The notes under the pieces are model-generated. The model was not told the origin of the DNA. It searched no databases and worked only from the letters and a program-made list of their open reading frames with translations. Positions 21,769 through 34,125 of a DNA stretch of 64,000 nucleotides are shown one piece after another. The stretch is from Ascaphus truei (taxonomy: Eukaryota > Chordata > Amphibia > Anura > Ascaphidae), in NCBI GenBank assembly GCA_036426205.1, contig CM071570.1, forward strand, positions 8,077,747 through 8,141,746, given 5' to 3'. Within the stretch, counting starts at the first letter, position 1. Each line of letters starts with the position of its first letter. The position numbers and the translations under genes were made by a program.

Positions 21769-22065
21769 GTGCTGTGAGTGTATGCAGTGTGCTGTGAATG
21801 TATGCAGTGTGCTGTGAATGTATGCAGTGTGCTGTGAGTGTGTGCAGTGCGCTGTGAGTGTGTGCAGTGTGCTGTGAGTGTGTGCAGGGTGCTGTGAATG
21901 TATGCAGGGTGCTGTGAATGTATGCAGTGTGCTGTGAGTGTGTGCAGTGTGTGCACAAAAAAAAACAAATTATTATTTTATTTTTTTTAATTCGGGGTCC
22001 ACGCTAAACCGCATTATAATCGGATCGCGTTATAGCAGATTGTGCTATAACGGGGTTGAGCTGTA
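21416..22065. mobile_element. pogo/Tigger-like MITE with internal (TG)n
   Basis: Terminal repeats CAGCTTAACCCCGTTATAGC and, inverted, CAGCTCAACCCCGTTATAGC, both flanked by TA. The interior has a GC-rich block resembling the copy at 44101-44608 and a large TG-rich minisatellite. The left end abuts the previous element (CTG-TA-TA-CAG). Confidence 0.9.
21617..21956. repeat. (TG)n and 20-bp minisatellite
   Basis: A TG array is followed by about ten copies of a 19-20 base unit, TGTATGCAGTGTGCTGTGAA, with TGTGTGCAG variants. This lies inside the pogo-like element. Confidence 0.95.
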
Positions 22066-22066
22066 T

Positions 22067-22119
<53 letters not shown>
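22066..22119. repeat. (TA)n microsatellite
   Basis: About 25 TA units directly after the pogo-like element. Confidence 0.97.
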
Positions 22120-22122
<3 letters not shown>

Positions 22123-25100
22123 ACAGACAACAAAAAATAAAACAGCGCTACCGGTGATTTAGACAAATGTACCCTAATTTGAAATACAAAAGCGCATATG
22201 GTAACTAGTGAAGGAAAACTAAATAGTAAACATAGTATTATTTATATATATATATACACCAATGTTTTACATCAAATAAAATGTACTTATATTATTAGAT
22301 GATTCAAGGATCAGCTGGGGTTAATCGGCAGATCTCTTGGGTCTGCGTCCATTCGACCGGGGGACTGAGTTTGCGGTGCACCTGCACCACTTCCGGTATC
22401 CGGTTTGGAGCAACTACACATGCTGCGAATGAGTCAGTGATCATGAAGCCTTTCTAGCTTTGCTGGAGACGAATAATTGAGTATTGCACTCAGACATGCT
22501 TGTCGATATCCGATGTTTGTGAGTGCAATCATTGATGTTTTTAACCGTCTCTTAAACTGTCTAAGTTTTATTACACTAGGAGAGTGTGCCTATTTTTTTC
22601 TCCTTTACAAAGATATAAGATGTAAAGCATATTTGTTTGCATTACCTGACACAATAACACACGTTTCCAGTCCCTTTTCAAAGCTCAATCCACTTTAACA
22701 GATTTCTCTGTGCATTTTTAGGAAACGAATATGAAAAATGAGAACATCACTAATGCCTTTATTTCAAGAGGGTCAAGAAATGTATTGCAGGCCCCTCTGT
22801 CAGCAAAGGTTCGAGGACATGCAGCCTTCTCCTTATTCATTGGCTAGATAGCAATGAAGTAATGATTTTCCTGGGACATAATATTGTTTCTACACTGTTA
22901 GGATGATGTGAGGCAAATATTTCCTGATCTAGAGGTCACACTAAGATAATGGTGGAGATGAAGTGTGCATGTTCTTTTTAAGTTCCAAAAATGGGGGGAA
23001 ATTGGCTGCATCAATTATCACAAAATATTTATATTATAATTATTTGTTTTTCTGCCCACATTTGAATAATTAGGTTTCGGATTTCATGCCTGTTCAGTGA
23101 CTATTACACGCTATCCAGAGATCGGGGTCTACAGTATATATTAAGACAATTTTGGAACAATTTCATGGTTAAATTCTGATTTTCAGCTGTTCCGGGACAA
23201 CGTGGAATGAGAAATGGGAAATGGCAAAGTATAAGGTTATGTATGTTGCACTTGATTTATAGAAAATGAACCAAAGTTACAGGAATAAATAAAAAACTGT
23301 CAAGCTAACTAAGAAATGGTGTGGAGCTGACCTTTTCTGTCAACAGTGCACTCAAGAGGGGACTCCAAAGGTTATCCCGTCACTACAAGTCATCCCTGTT
23401 ACAGAGTAGACTTAGTATATGGGGATTGCTTTGTGTGTTGCTCTGCTTCTGAATTTTTCTGTCATTTTTAGTAGAGAGGATTAATTATATAAATTATAAC
23501 ATAAAAATTTTGCTGAACAGAAACTAATATTTGCCTCTGGGGAAATGTTACTTCTTCCAAGTAGCAGGTCTGTGCATACCCTGCTCAGCGCTGTGTAAAA
23601 TGAATGCTTTGCTAGAGCAGCTTTTTAAAATGATATTTCTCTTGTCATATCTCTAGAATTATGTATGTCAAAATGAAGCACATTCCTTGTGATTAACTGT
23701 GGTGGAGTTTCTTTACTCAGGGAGTATTAACCCTGTGTGGGTATTAAGAAAATCTTCCCACATATATGAGTACTCTCCATTTTTTAGGCATATTCCACTG
23801 GCGTCTTTTTAAACTTCCCTTGTATATTATATCCTATACCCTGTGTTTTTTTTAGATAATTATTAAAGATTTATTATTTTTGTTTTTTCCACTCATTATG
23901 ACTGGCAGTATAGGATAATATGTATCCTGGATCAATGTTATCCTCCAATTGATTAATACATGAGTGGAACTTTTGTGGACTTCTTGTGGTGGAAGGGTTT
24001 TCTCTAATCCTTACCTCCTATGTTTATATAGATTCAATATATTCCCTTATGCACCTTGTGGCTTTTCATCATTAATCTCTAAGTATTAGGTGAGTGGTAG
24101 ACCTCTTTATATCTGTTATAAGTTAATGACAATCCAAGTTTGCTTTCCTATCCAAAACAGTCAAAGCAAACTTCAAGGGGCATCCACTTTAAAAGGCAAC
24201 ATACTGTTTGACAACAGAGTCTTTTAATGTCCATGGTCATTGCTATATAATGCTTTGCGGTAAACATGGAACTGAAGTTGTGCATCAGAAGTGTTCAGGC
24301 TCTGTGTCACACGTTCTTGGCAAGTATCTATGACTCTGGTACCAAAACAAACCTGTAATCTATTGTGGAGAGGGATTTAGTATTCTGTCACGTTGATGCC
24401 TTAAACAATTCAGTTGTGATAACAATGCTGAAACCAAGGGATTAACTTGCATTTTAAAATACCTATTTTTCTGTGTCTCCTGTGAGGTCATCTAGGAGAG
24501 ACCTGGTCTGTGTTTATGGGAATATAAAATAATAAAAAGAAGAACCATGATGACAGTCAGCTGAGTGAACATATGCAGACACTGCGGTTCTGCCAGGCCA
24601 ATCTATAAAGGGGCATTGTAAAAATGTATGGACCATCTCTGGCCGGGCAGAGGAGACAGAAATATCACTAATCATATCTTTGCAGATTTTGAAAATGTAA
24701 GAATTAAAAAAGTGATGTACAGTACTTCACAAAGATGAGAAATATAGATTTGTTGGTGGAAATGTAGGACTTATTAAAGATTACCTGAGAGCATAAATGA
24801 AGTAGGTGTGTTTTCCCTCAAACATTAAAATTAGCCCTATCAAAATACACAAAAGTGTCAAGAGTGTATTTTAGTCAAACATATGCAACGATGAGTGTGT
24901 CATTATTTTAGAGGTGACAGGGAGAGAGTTTTGGGTTAAATACTGTAGTTTCTCTCCATATATATATTGTACTGTATGTCTTTGTAACATTCATTTTCTG
25001 TAAACAAGCACTGCATCACTTTTTTGTACATTAGATCTAAAATTTAACAAGTACTGTCTTTGGGTCTTTGTCATATTGAACCTATTGCCTTTTAAAAGAG

Positions 25101-25164
25101 ATTCATTGTATTTGGACACATTTTGCTATAGTGTTTTTTTGTGTTAATTAAAGATTTCTCATGT
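22120..25164. other. Unassigned non-coding DNA
   Basis: About 3 kb, largely single-copy in appearance. The first 350 bases (an AGCGCT motif, then a GC-rich stretch with ACTTCCGGTATCCGG) resemble a PLE terminus but lack a hammerhead core, so I leave them unassigned. Confidence 0.45.
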
Positions 25165-25435
25165 GGAGAGGGAGTGGCTCAGTGAGTAAAGACACTGACT
25201 GGCACTGAGAGTTTGAAGCAGGCGAGCCTGGTTCAATTCCCAGTATTAACTCCTTGTGACCTTGGGCAAGTCACTTTATCTCCCTGTGCCTCAGGCACCA
25301 AAAACATAGACAGTAAGCTCCACGGAGCAGGGATTTGTGTCTGCAAAATGTCTCTGTAAAGCGCTACGTAAAACTGGTAGCGCTATACAAGAACATGCTA
25401 TTATTATTATTATTATTATTATTATTAAGTAAACA
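25165..25435 (+). mobile_element. MIR-type CORE-SINE
   Basis: A tRNA-like head has an A box (TGGCTCAGTGAG, about 25175) and a B box (GGTTCAATTCC, about 25230), an internal RNA polymerase III promoter. The CORE follows, CCTTGGGCAAGTCAC then CTCCCTGTGCCTCAG, the hallmark of MIR-like SINEs. The tail (AAGCGCTACG, TAGCGCTATACAAGAACA) resembles an L2 LINE 3' end and closes with (ATT)n. Such SINEs are mobilised by L2. All modules are present, so it is essentially full length. Confidence 0.92.
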
Positions 25436-26880
25436 GGTGACAACTCCTGAGGGTAAGACCTTAAATTATTCTTGGCAGTGGCAGCGTAATTGGGGTGTAG
25501 TATAATGTTTTTTTGAGAGATATTGCTTTGTTTAAACACAAAAAATATATAATATAATGGTAGGGAAATGTTTACTTTTAAAGAACACTGTGCGTGATGC
25601 ATCATTCTAATGAACCATTCCGGACATTGTGGAGTTCTCGTGCATTTCAACAAAAAGCTGGATTTCATGAGAATCAACAACACAAATAAACTAGTTGGTG
25701 GTGAATATAACTCCTATGGAATTGATCACAGTCTCTCCAGCATTGTTCAATTTAGAAAGGAAACAGCTGTTTGTTATATCGGTATTGTGCACTACTGCCA
25801 TCTGCTCTAACTGTGCTCCATAAGAGAGGAAGCATAGCCACACCAACTCTTTTCTATGTCCGGAGCCTCTTTGGCACTGATCGTGGTTAAAGGAATAAAT
25901 CCCCATCACGTTTGCCAGTTTTCAAAAAGCATTACAATTCGCACCATCTGTTGTTTATTTCAATAGTTGGCCATCTCCACATTTTCTCAGTGACAATCTC
26001 TGTGCTTTGTGATGCCACCAGCACAGTCATAGTCTTTTGCTATCAGAGTTATTCCTCTGCAATTAAGCCATATTCCCCAAAGAAGGGACAGATGACAAGC
26101 CTATTACCATCCACAGATGTATTAAAAAACCCTGTTATTTATTCTTAAATGTATCAGCGTAGTCTGTAAAACATCCCACTGTTTTCAAAGAAGATGGATT
26201 TTCTTATTTTTACATTTACACACTTTGGGAATAGTTTTTCTGACTCCATGAAAGTCAGAAAGGAAATGTAGGTTCTCTTTTCTGTTCTTTGTTCTGTCTA
26301 CTATAACAGCATTAGTGTTACTATAACTGCTGATTATATTTTCAATAGCGTTATCTATCTCTTCATATTCATTCTTTGAACGTACTTGAAAATACAGTCA
26401 CATGAGCATCTACACGCATCTGGAATAATATTGTAAATAATGAAGATATTACCAAATATGTACTACTGTATGTACCCAAAGTCAAATGCCACTATTTTAA
26501 GCTACAGGGGATTCCCCAGTTCGTGAGATATTGGTGACGTTACCAGGTTTGAATCTCCTTCAGGGGAAACAAAATAAATGCAACATCATTTGTTTTAGCT
26601 CCCAATTAGATGGCCATTTAAATCGCCCTTTAAAGACAGGAAATAATACCGGTAATTTTATCAGTATGTATCATGGGAATTGTCGAGTCCAAGCCTAAAA
26701 ATAGTGCGGTTCAGCTATCGAGAACGCCCAGGTTCCAATTCTGTAATAATAAACAGAGGAAAGTTCGGATGGATAGCTAATTTAATCATTCAGATGCACA
26801 GTATTTATTTAATGGTATGAATGATAACAATATTGCATGTAATGTTGAATTTAAAAGGAATACACTGATGCAAAATCAGT
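25436..26880. other. Unassigned non-coding DNA
   Basis: About 1.4 kb without recognised genes. Its last bases may be the upstream part of the CR1-like LINE that continues at 28511. Confidence 0.45.
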
Positions 26881-26901
26881 TTACAAGAACTACAACTTTG
26901 C

Positions 26902-26914
26902 AGTAGCTGCAAAG
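26902..26914. repeat. Target site duplication, left (1.6-kb palindrome)
   Basis: AGTAGCTGCAAAG, identical to 28511-28523. In LINE frame it reads AVAAK and continues after the insertion as ANTIVSCIKRAMDG. Confidence 0.92.
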
Positions 26915-28510
26915 CAATACAGACCGGCGCCTTAAAGTCCAAATAGATGGAATTAGGGTAAGTCCAGAGATTGGTTGCAGTGTCCAATGAATGGTAATCC
27001 AGCCGTATATACAGCAAACTCCTCAGCAGCAACAATGATATATGATGCAGGGGAGACAAGAAAGAAAAATCATATCGTAACACTGTATGGACTATACATA
27101 TAACACATAAACATAGACAGCCACACTCATACAACAATAAACAGATAGGCTGGCTAATATACAGGGAATTTATTTAAACACACTAAAAAACAGAAAACTG
27201 TTGATGAGCAGGTCTAGGATCCGGTGTGTAAAACCGGAATCCTACTTACAAGAAGTCCACAGGATACAGGCAGGTGTATATAGTGATATTAGTCCGGCGG
27301 CAGCTGTTGGTGAACGTGTGCCACTTGTAGAAGACTGCAGGCACCTCATCCGATCGATGCCGGTCAGGGCGTCACTGCAGGCAGCTTCCCACAATTCCTT
27401 CTGTCCGCGCCCGGAATGACGTCACAGTAGGCGGGACAGCGTTCCGGAACTCACTCCTGTTGTTGGATCTCCTGGGCACAGCAGGGACACAGCGACCTCT
27501 CCCAGTCTGATGTGACCTCTCCCAGTCTGATGTAACCTCTCCCAGTCTGACCTGAGGACAACAGCGAGAAACCATTACACACACTCACCTCCTGAGCCCT
27601 CACACACCCCAGCTCTTGTCCCAAAGAGCTGAGAGCTGAGACAAGAGCTGGGGTGTTGGGTTTGATGATTTGGGGAGACGTCTCAGGAGGTGAGTGTGTA
27701 ATGGTTTCTCGCTGTTGTCCTCAGGTCAGACTGGGAGAGGTTACATCAGACTGGGAGAGGTCACATCAGACTGGGAGAGGTCGCTGTGTCCCTGCTGTGC
27801 CCAGGAGATCCAACAACAGGAGTGAGTTCCGGAACGCTGTCCCGCCTACTGTGACGTCATTCCGGGCGCGGACAGAAGGAATTGTGGGAAGCTGCCTGCA
27901 GTGACGCCCTGACCGGCGTCGATCGGATGAGGTGCCTGCAGTCTTCTACAAGTGGCACACTTTCACCAACAGCTGCCGTCGGACTAATATCACTATATAC
28001 ACCTGCCTGTATCCTGTGGACTTCTTGTAAGTAGGATTCTGGTTTTACACACCGGATCCTAGACCTGCTCATCAACAGTTTTCTGTTTTTTAGTGTGTTT
28101 AAATAAATTATCTGTATATTAGCCAGCCTATCTGTTTATTGTTGTATGAGTGTGTCTGTCTATGTTTATGTGTTATATGTATAGTCCATACAGTGTTACG
28201 CTATGATTTTTCTTTCTTGTCTCCCCTGCATCATATATCATTGTTGCTGCTGAGGAGTTTGCTGTATATACGGCTGGATTACCATTCATTGGACACTGCA
28301 ACCAATCTCTGGACTTACCCTAATTCCATCTATTTGAACTTTAAGGCGCCGGTCTGTATTGTTTTTCTTGTGTTTTCCACTAACTGTGTTTGGGTTAGTA
28401 TTTCCTGGCAGCCTTGCCTCAATACGTATTTTTGTTGTTCACATTGCGGTACAACATAGCATTGCACTTAATTCACATTTTTAGCGCTGTATACACCATC
28501 CTTTTCCTTT
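26915..28510. mobile_element. 1.6-kb near-palindromic insertion
   Basis: Arms of about 700 bases (26915-27618 and 27638-28362) are reverse complements with a few differences, around a centre with CCCCAGCTCTTG and its complement. About 150 bases outside the right arm form a non-palindromic tail with AGCGCTGTATAC. A 13-bp duplication proves insertion into a CR1-like LINE. Each arm holds three direct copies of CCTCTCCCAGTCTGATGT and a GC-rich part with TGACGTCA. The layout and variable duplication match the PLE-type foldbacks here, but I see no hammerhead core and no protein. Confidence 0.8.
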
Positions 28511-28523
28511 AGTAGCTGCAAAG
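28511..28523. repeat. Target site duplication, right (1.6-kb palindrome)
   Basis: AGTAGCTGCAAAG, partner of 26902-26914. Confidence 0.92.
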
Positions 28524-29335
28524 GCAAACACGATAGTATCTTGCATTAAACGGGCAATGGATGGAAGGGAAGTAAACATAATTATGCCCCTTTATAAAGC
28601 GCTAGTAAGACCACACTTGAGTATGGAGTACAATTTTGGGCACCACTCCTTAGAAAAGATTTTCTGGAACTAGAGGGAGTGCAGTGAAGCGCCACCAAAT
28701 TAATAATTAATTGTTAATTAACAATCTAACTTATGAGGAGAGGCCAGCTGAATTAGATTTATTTACATTAGAAAAGAGGCGTCTAAGGGGGGGGATATGA
28801 TAACTATATACAAATATATCCGGGGACAGTACATGGAGCTTTCAAAAGAACTATTCATCCCAAGGGCAGTAAAAAAGGACTCGGGCAATCCCTTAAGGTT
28901 GGAGGAAAGGAGATTTCACCAGCAACAAAGGGAAATGTTCTTTATAGTAAGAGCAGTAAAAATGTGGAATTCATTACCCATGGAGACTGTGATGGCAGAT
29001 ACAATAGATTTGTTCAAAAAAAGGTTGGATATCTTTCTAGAAAGGGAAGGTATACAGAGATATACCAAATAAATAAACATGGGAAGGATGTTGATCCAGG
29101 GAGAAATCTGATTGCCAATTCTTGGAGTCAGGAAGGAATGTATTTTTCCCATTATGAGATATCATTGGATGATATTTCAATGGGGTTTTTGGTTTGCCTT
29201 CCTCTGGATCAATATACTGCAAGTACGAATATAGGATAAGGTATCTGTCGTCTAAATGTAGCATAGGTTGAACATGATGGACGCATGTCTTTTTTTCAAC
29301 CTCATCTACTACTATGTAACTATGTAACTACAATA
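28524..29335 (+). pseudogene. CR1-like LINE, reverse transcriptase C-terminus and 3' end
   Basis: Plus-strand frames give ANTIVSCIKRAMDGREVNIIMPLYKALVRP, then RLRGGDMITIYKYIRGQY, FIPRAVKKDSGN, RRFHQQQREMFFIVRAVKMWNSLP and TIDLFKKRLDIFL. This is the C-terminal end of CR1-group reverse transcriptases. The 3' region ends in TACTATGTAACTATGTAAC. There are frameshifts before 28740. The 5' part is separated by the 1.6-kb insertion and mostly unrecognisable. A related copy lies at 44850-45490 on the minus strand. Confidence 0.87.
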
Positions 29336-29367
29336 TCATCATATAAAAAACAAAACACTGCTGTCTA

Positions 29368-29990
29368 TGTAACATGGCCTCCCGGCAGTTACTTCTTGTT
29401 CTGGGCTTTTCCTCTGTCAGTCCTGTTAGAACAGGCAGGGGAAAGGTTAATTGCTTCAAAAAGCCTGTTTGTGTATTCAGCTTTGAATATGTAGCCATAT
29501 TCAAGGGCGGGCCTTGCAACCCGAGGTTTGTCAATCAAAGGGGTGGATATTGGTTGGAACACCCCCTGCTGTGTGTGGGCCAATCTGTATCCGGCTTTGT
29601 ATTGTAATGATTCAAAGTTAGAGACACTCCCCTGAGATGTTCCAATTGAGAAACACCTCCTAAATTAAGTTATCAGTTAGTGAGATGAGTCAGCTTGAAG
29701 TGAGTGATTGAGTAGAGCTGATAGAGAAGCACAGAGAAGAGTTCTCTCCCTCCTACCCCACCTGGGCAGGGAGGGAGGGGAATTATGCTGCTATGAGCAG
29801 GATGAGAGAGAGAGAGCTGAGCAGGGCCTAGGCATGCAGCAGACAATGCTGTGTGTCATGCTGTATGCTGCTCTGCTGAATAAAGACCAACAGAAAAGAG
29901 ATACTGCTGTGTGAAAACTCTGTCTCTGGTGAATGAAGAGTGTCAGTGTGTGTCCCTCCTCTGGAGACCCAGAGGATCCCTACTGGCTGG
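29368..29990 (+). other. Possible LTR-like sequence
   Basis: It starts TGTAACATGGCC and carries AATAAA near 29880, followed by a stretch resembling an R-U5 region (ACTCTGTCTCTGGTG). I find no matching target duplication or primer site and no partner LTR, so this is only a possibility. Confidence 0.3.
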
Positions 29991-29997
29991 AGGCACT

Positions 29998-32105
29998 TCT
30001 ACCACCCAGAGATGACCCAATCAAGGTAACCTGTCTCAATCCCTGTCCCTGTCCTGGTTCTCCCCACAACACCGCAGAGCCTCAGCCCTCCAGTTTGCCA
30101 GCAGGTCACAGCACCAAGACCCATTTAATGTAACCAGAAGGAGTGTACTCCCCCCAATCTCACGTAGGGGGGGGGGGAGAGGGAAGGGGTTACATCTATA
30201 TTCACCAGCCGGTGCAATTTGTAATTTTGCAAATGCAGAATGTGCAATGAGGGAGAATCTGCAGGTGCCTAAGGCAACAATGGGCAGAAGCAAAATTAAG
30301 TAATGTGAGTGGCAAGAGTCCATTTCAAGCTGAATGTTTAACAGTTTAGAATTGCAAGCAGAAGGGATGTTACGACTAAATAGGCTACGGACCATAAAGC
30401 AGGTTAAGGTCAAATGTCAGCAGTCAAGAAGGAACAACACAAAAAATACCCTTTTGAAGGAGACACAATTAAATCAGGCTTATGTCAGGGAAGACCTGTG
30501 TCGAGCAGAACTAGACTGCAGTACTATGACTAACCAATAGGTAGCAGGATGTACTCAATCTGTTTTTAGCAGATCAGTTAGCAGAGAGCTGTCCAACTGC
30601 TGGTTAACTTTAAAGATAGAGACACTTTCTATCAGCATTAAAATTACTACAGATTAAGCCCAGAGACACGAGAAAACAAAAATCAATTTCTTGTGACTCC
30701 AGCCAGCCAAATTCCCTGAAGCAGGGGATTGCCACAGTACTTCCCTTCCCCCCCCCCCCCCCCCCAGAAACCCTGACCGCATGTCAAATAAGAAATGCAT
30801 CGGTTATTCTGGTTCTGGAGGACCTGATACTTAGAGAAAAGAGATGGGTGAATTATTCGGCACCATTCTAATCCCCCACGAATATTGCATTTATATGCAA
30901 GTTCTAATATTTGCAGGTTGATTTAGAAAAAAATAAAATTATATCTGCCTATTTCGAATCTATGTAACCTGTACTGTGGGCTTAGAGAGACCTGTGCACA
31001 AAACATGGGCTCACCTGAGATACCTGAGATATATATATATATATATAAATATATATATCTACCACCCAGAGATGACCGCAATCAAGGTAACCTTCTCAAT
31101 CCCTGTGCCCTGTCCTGGTTCTCCCCACCACACCGCAGAGCCTCATACCCTCCAGTTTGCCAGCCAGTTCACAGCACCAAACCCATTTAATGTACCAGAA
31201 GGAGTGTACTCCCCCCAATCTCACGTAGGGGGGGGGAGAGGGCGAAGTGGGTTACATCTATATTCAACAGCCGGTCATTTGTATTTTGCAAATTGCAAAT
31301 GTGCAATGGGAGAAATCTCAGGTGCCTAAGGCTACAATGGGCAGAGCAAAATAAGTAAGGTGAGTGGCAAGAGATCCATTTGCTGAGCTGAATGTGGTTA
31401 ACGAGTTTGAGAATTGTCAAGCAAAGGGATGTTGCTGACTACGAAGGCTAATGCGGACCATAAAGCAGGTAAGGTCAATGTCAGCAGTCAAGAAGGAAGC
31501 AACAGCCAAAAAAAGCTACCCTACCTCTGTGAGGAGACAACTGTGTGGCAATCAGGCTTTAGGCAGGGAAGACTGTGTCGACAAACTAGACTGCAGTACT
31601 AACTGACCAAGGTGCAGGATGTTACTCATCTTTTTTAGCAATCAGTTACAGAGAGCTGGTCCACTGCTTGGTTAACTTTCAAGATAGAGACAAACTTCTA
31701 CTCAGCTTAAAATTCTACAGATTAAGCCAGAGACACGAGAAAACAATAATCACTTCTTGTGACTCCAGCCATGCCAAATGTACCCGAACAGGGGATTGCC
31801 ACAGGTACGTCTTCCCCTCCCCCCCCCCCCCCCCAGAACCCTGACGCAATGTCAAAGAAGAATGCATCGGTGATTTGTCTGTGTTGTTCTGGATGGACGT
31901 ACTTAGAGAAAAGAGGAGGTGAATTATTCGGCGGGGGGACCCAATTCTAAATCCCCCACTATATGGATTTATATGCAATTCTAATATTGCAGGTTGATTT
32001 AAAAAAAATAAAATTTATCTGCCTATTTCGAATCGTATGTAACCGGTACTGTGTGGCTAGAGAGACCTGTGCACAAAACATGTGCTCACCTGAGATACCT
32101 GAGTA
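29998..32105. repeat. Tandem duplication, two copies of about 1.05 kb
   Basis: 29998-31038 and 31059-32105 align end to end, both starting CTACCACCCAGAGATGACC and ending CTCACCTGAGATACCTGAG. Differences are mostly single-base insertions or deletions, with few substitutions. Each copy has a G run near its start and a C run near two-thirds. No gene is recognised in either copy. Confidence 0.93.
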
Positions 32106-32228
32106 TATATGTAGTATCAATATATAAAGCTAGGTATAGGGAGTATATGATGTCAGTTATACATATATATATATATAATATCATATATATATACATTAAT
32201 ATATATTTATATATATATCATTATTTTA
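32106..32228. repeat. TA-rich low-complexity tract
   Basis: TA-rich sequence separating the tandem duplication from the next palindrome. Confidence 0.75.
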
Positions 32229-32726
32229 CTTTTAAGTACCTGTACTTTTAAATCAATTGTAGGTAATAGGGATAAGGAATTGAGCATAGGTCCCCATCGG
32301 AACATTGTACTTTACTAATAACAATCCACATAGTCGCAGAGTGTCATAACAGGACATCCTAATCCTAATGTTTGTGTTGGGTAACCCCTCCTTTAACCCT
32401 GAATAGGTATGTTAGGGAGAGTGAGAGCAGAGAAATTGACTATTTTTATTTAGAGTAACCCCCAGCGCTATATACCTGTGTATAGATATATGATAGCGCT
32501 GGGTACTCTAAATAAGAATAGTCAATTTTCTGCCTCACTCTCCCTAAAATACCTATTTCCAGGGTACAGTAGGAGGGGTTACCCAACCCACTTAGGATTA
32601 GATTCCTGTATGACATTCTGCGACTCGGGATGTTATTTAGTAAAGTACAATAGTTTCCGATGGGGACCCTATTGCTCACTCTCCTATTCCTACAAGTTAT
32701 TTAAAAGGTACAGTGGTACTTAAAAC
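32229..32726. repeat. 0.5-kb inverted repeat
   Basis: Arms 32229-32472 and 32491-32726 are reverse complements with scattered indels. Each arm carries CCCAGCGCT at its inner end, and the loop is about 18 bases. It could be a foldback transposon or a read artefact. Confidence 0.85.
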
Positions 32727-33750
32727 TAGATTTTCATTTTATTTTTATTGGTTCAAATCTGGCACTATTTGTATTAGCTAGGAGCATTTACTTCACGCCC
32801 CCTTGTATTGTAGTGTGATGTGACCAAAATGTTGACCAATTTTCTTCTGCTCACAAAGAAAAGCAATGATTTTTTTGGACTATCAAGTGCAATGTACTAT
32901 AACAAGTTACGTATGTTATAAAACTGCTATCCTCAAGAATTGTCAAAAGGCAATTCTTCTCTCCCCACACGAGTCCCTTAAGACTTTGGGTAAGAAAAAT
33001 TTCTCTTTTTGAGCAGTCCATTATTTTAATAAGTCTCTGGTGGCTTTTTGCTTATGCAATGTTTAAATAATGAGAATGTTAACTCTGGAAGAGGCACTTT
33101 TCTGCAATAAATTGCCTTTTCCCATTGAATATACCTTCATACTTGTCCATCTTTTTTGTTGATGGACAGCTACAGTACAATGCCCTTGGCTAGGGGATAA
33201 TATTCCCTAATATTATGATATTTGATGAAAATTCAGTGTATAGCTGAATTTTGTTTTTTAGCACATTGTGTCCTTTTAAAAAGTCACTCTATGAGAAACT
33301 AGAATAGAAACACAGACGACTAATTAAAGTGCTTTGTGTTGTGATATTAGAATTTGGGAATTGCTTGTATATACTTATGAATAAATATACATAAATGTAC
33401 TGTGGGTAATAAAGCTAAGCAGTTGTGTAACAGGCTTCTTATTTCTGCACTACAGTACAGCAAACTAAAAACATATCTCTCATTGGCACCGTAAAAAGGA
33501 TTCACTGTTTCAAGACAAACCCTGGGTTTCACCTCCCAGAATACACTGCTCTGCGACTGCAGCTTGTCACTTTTTTTTTTATACCCCATAACTTATTCAA
33601 TGTGTGGGTTATAGTGGCATTATAGGCTAAAGCAGTAATATTCTGAGCATTATTTGAAACCCTGGCCTCTATGGTAAGAATTCTTGGCATTATGCATTGA
33701 GTAATGCCCAATTTTTGCATGACTCACTTTCAGAGATGCAAGAGAGCGCG
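32727..33750. other. Unassigned non-coding DNA
   Basis: About 1 kb; nothing recognised. Confidence 0.5.
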
Positions 33751-34118
33751 GCAGCTCTGTTTCCTCCTCTCACAGCACAGCAGATCAGCAGCTGTTCTCC
33801 ACAGCACATGCGGCTCTCTCTCACAGCACTGCAGGCTCTCTCTCATAGTACATGCAGCCCTCTCCAGCCATGCAGCTCTTTCTCAGCACATGCAGCTCTC
33901 CTTTCACAGTACATGCAGGCTCCTCTCACATCCTGGGCCCTCTCTACAGCACAGGAGGGGGGCCATCTGAAGGGTCGCAGGGGGTGTAGGGGGGGTACTC
34001 TGCTCCCTCACAGCACATGCAGGCTCTCTCTCACAGCACATGCAGGCTCCTCTCCCACACAGACAGCAGGCCCTCTCAAGCACCTGCCCTCTCTGCACAG
34101 GCACCTCAGCTTTCTCCT
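33751..34118. repeat. Degenerate minisatellite
   Basis: Irregular tandem units of 20-30 bases built on CTCTCTCACAGCACATGCAG. The open frame across it is repeat-derived. Confidence 0.8.
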
Positions 34119-34125
34119 CACAGCT

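Noticed and set aside
21390..21968. 192-codon minus-strand frame rich in HTHS
   Set aside because: It follows the TG minisatellite of a pogo-like MITE.
25480..25500. GGCAGTGGCAGCGTAATTGG resembling the start of a U4 snRNA
   Set aside because: Similarity ends after about ten bases and there is no downstream U4 structure.
27201..28075. Two nearly identical 72-codon open frames on opposite strands
   Set aside because: They are the two arms of the palindromic insertion, not a conserved gene.
29368..29990. Full LTR call
   Set aside because: Kept only as a possibility, because no duplication, TG...CA pair or partner LTR could be shown.
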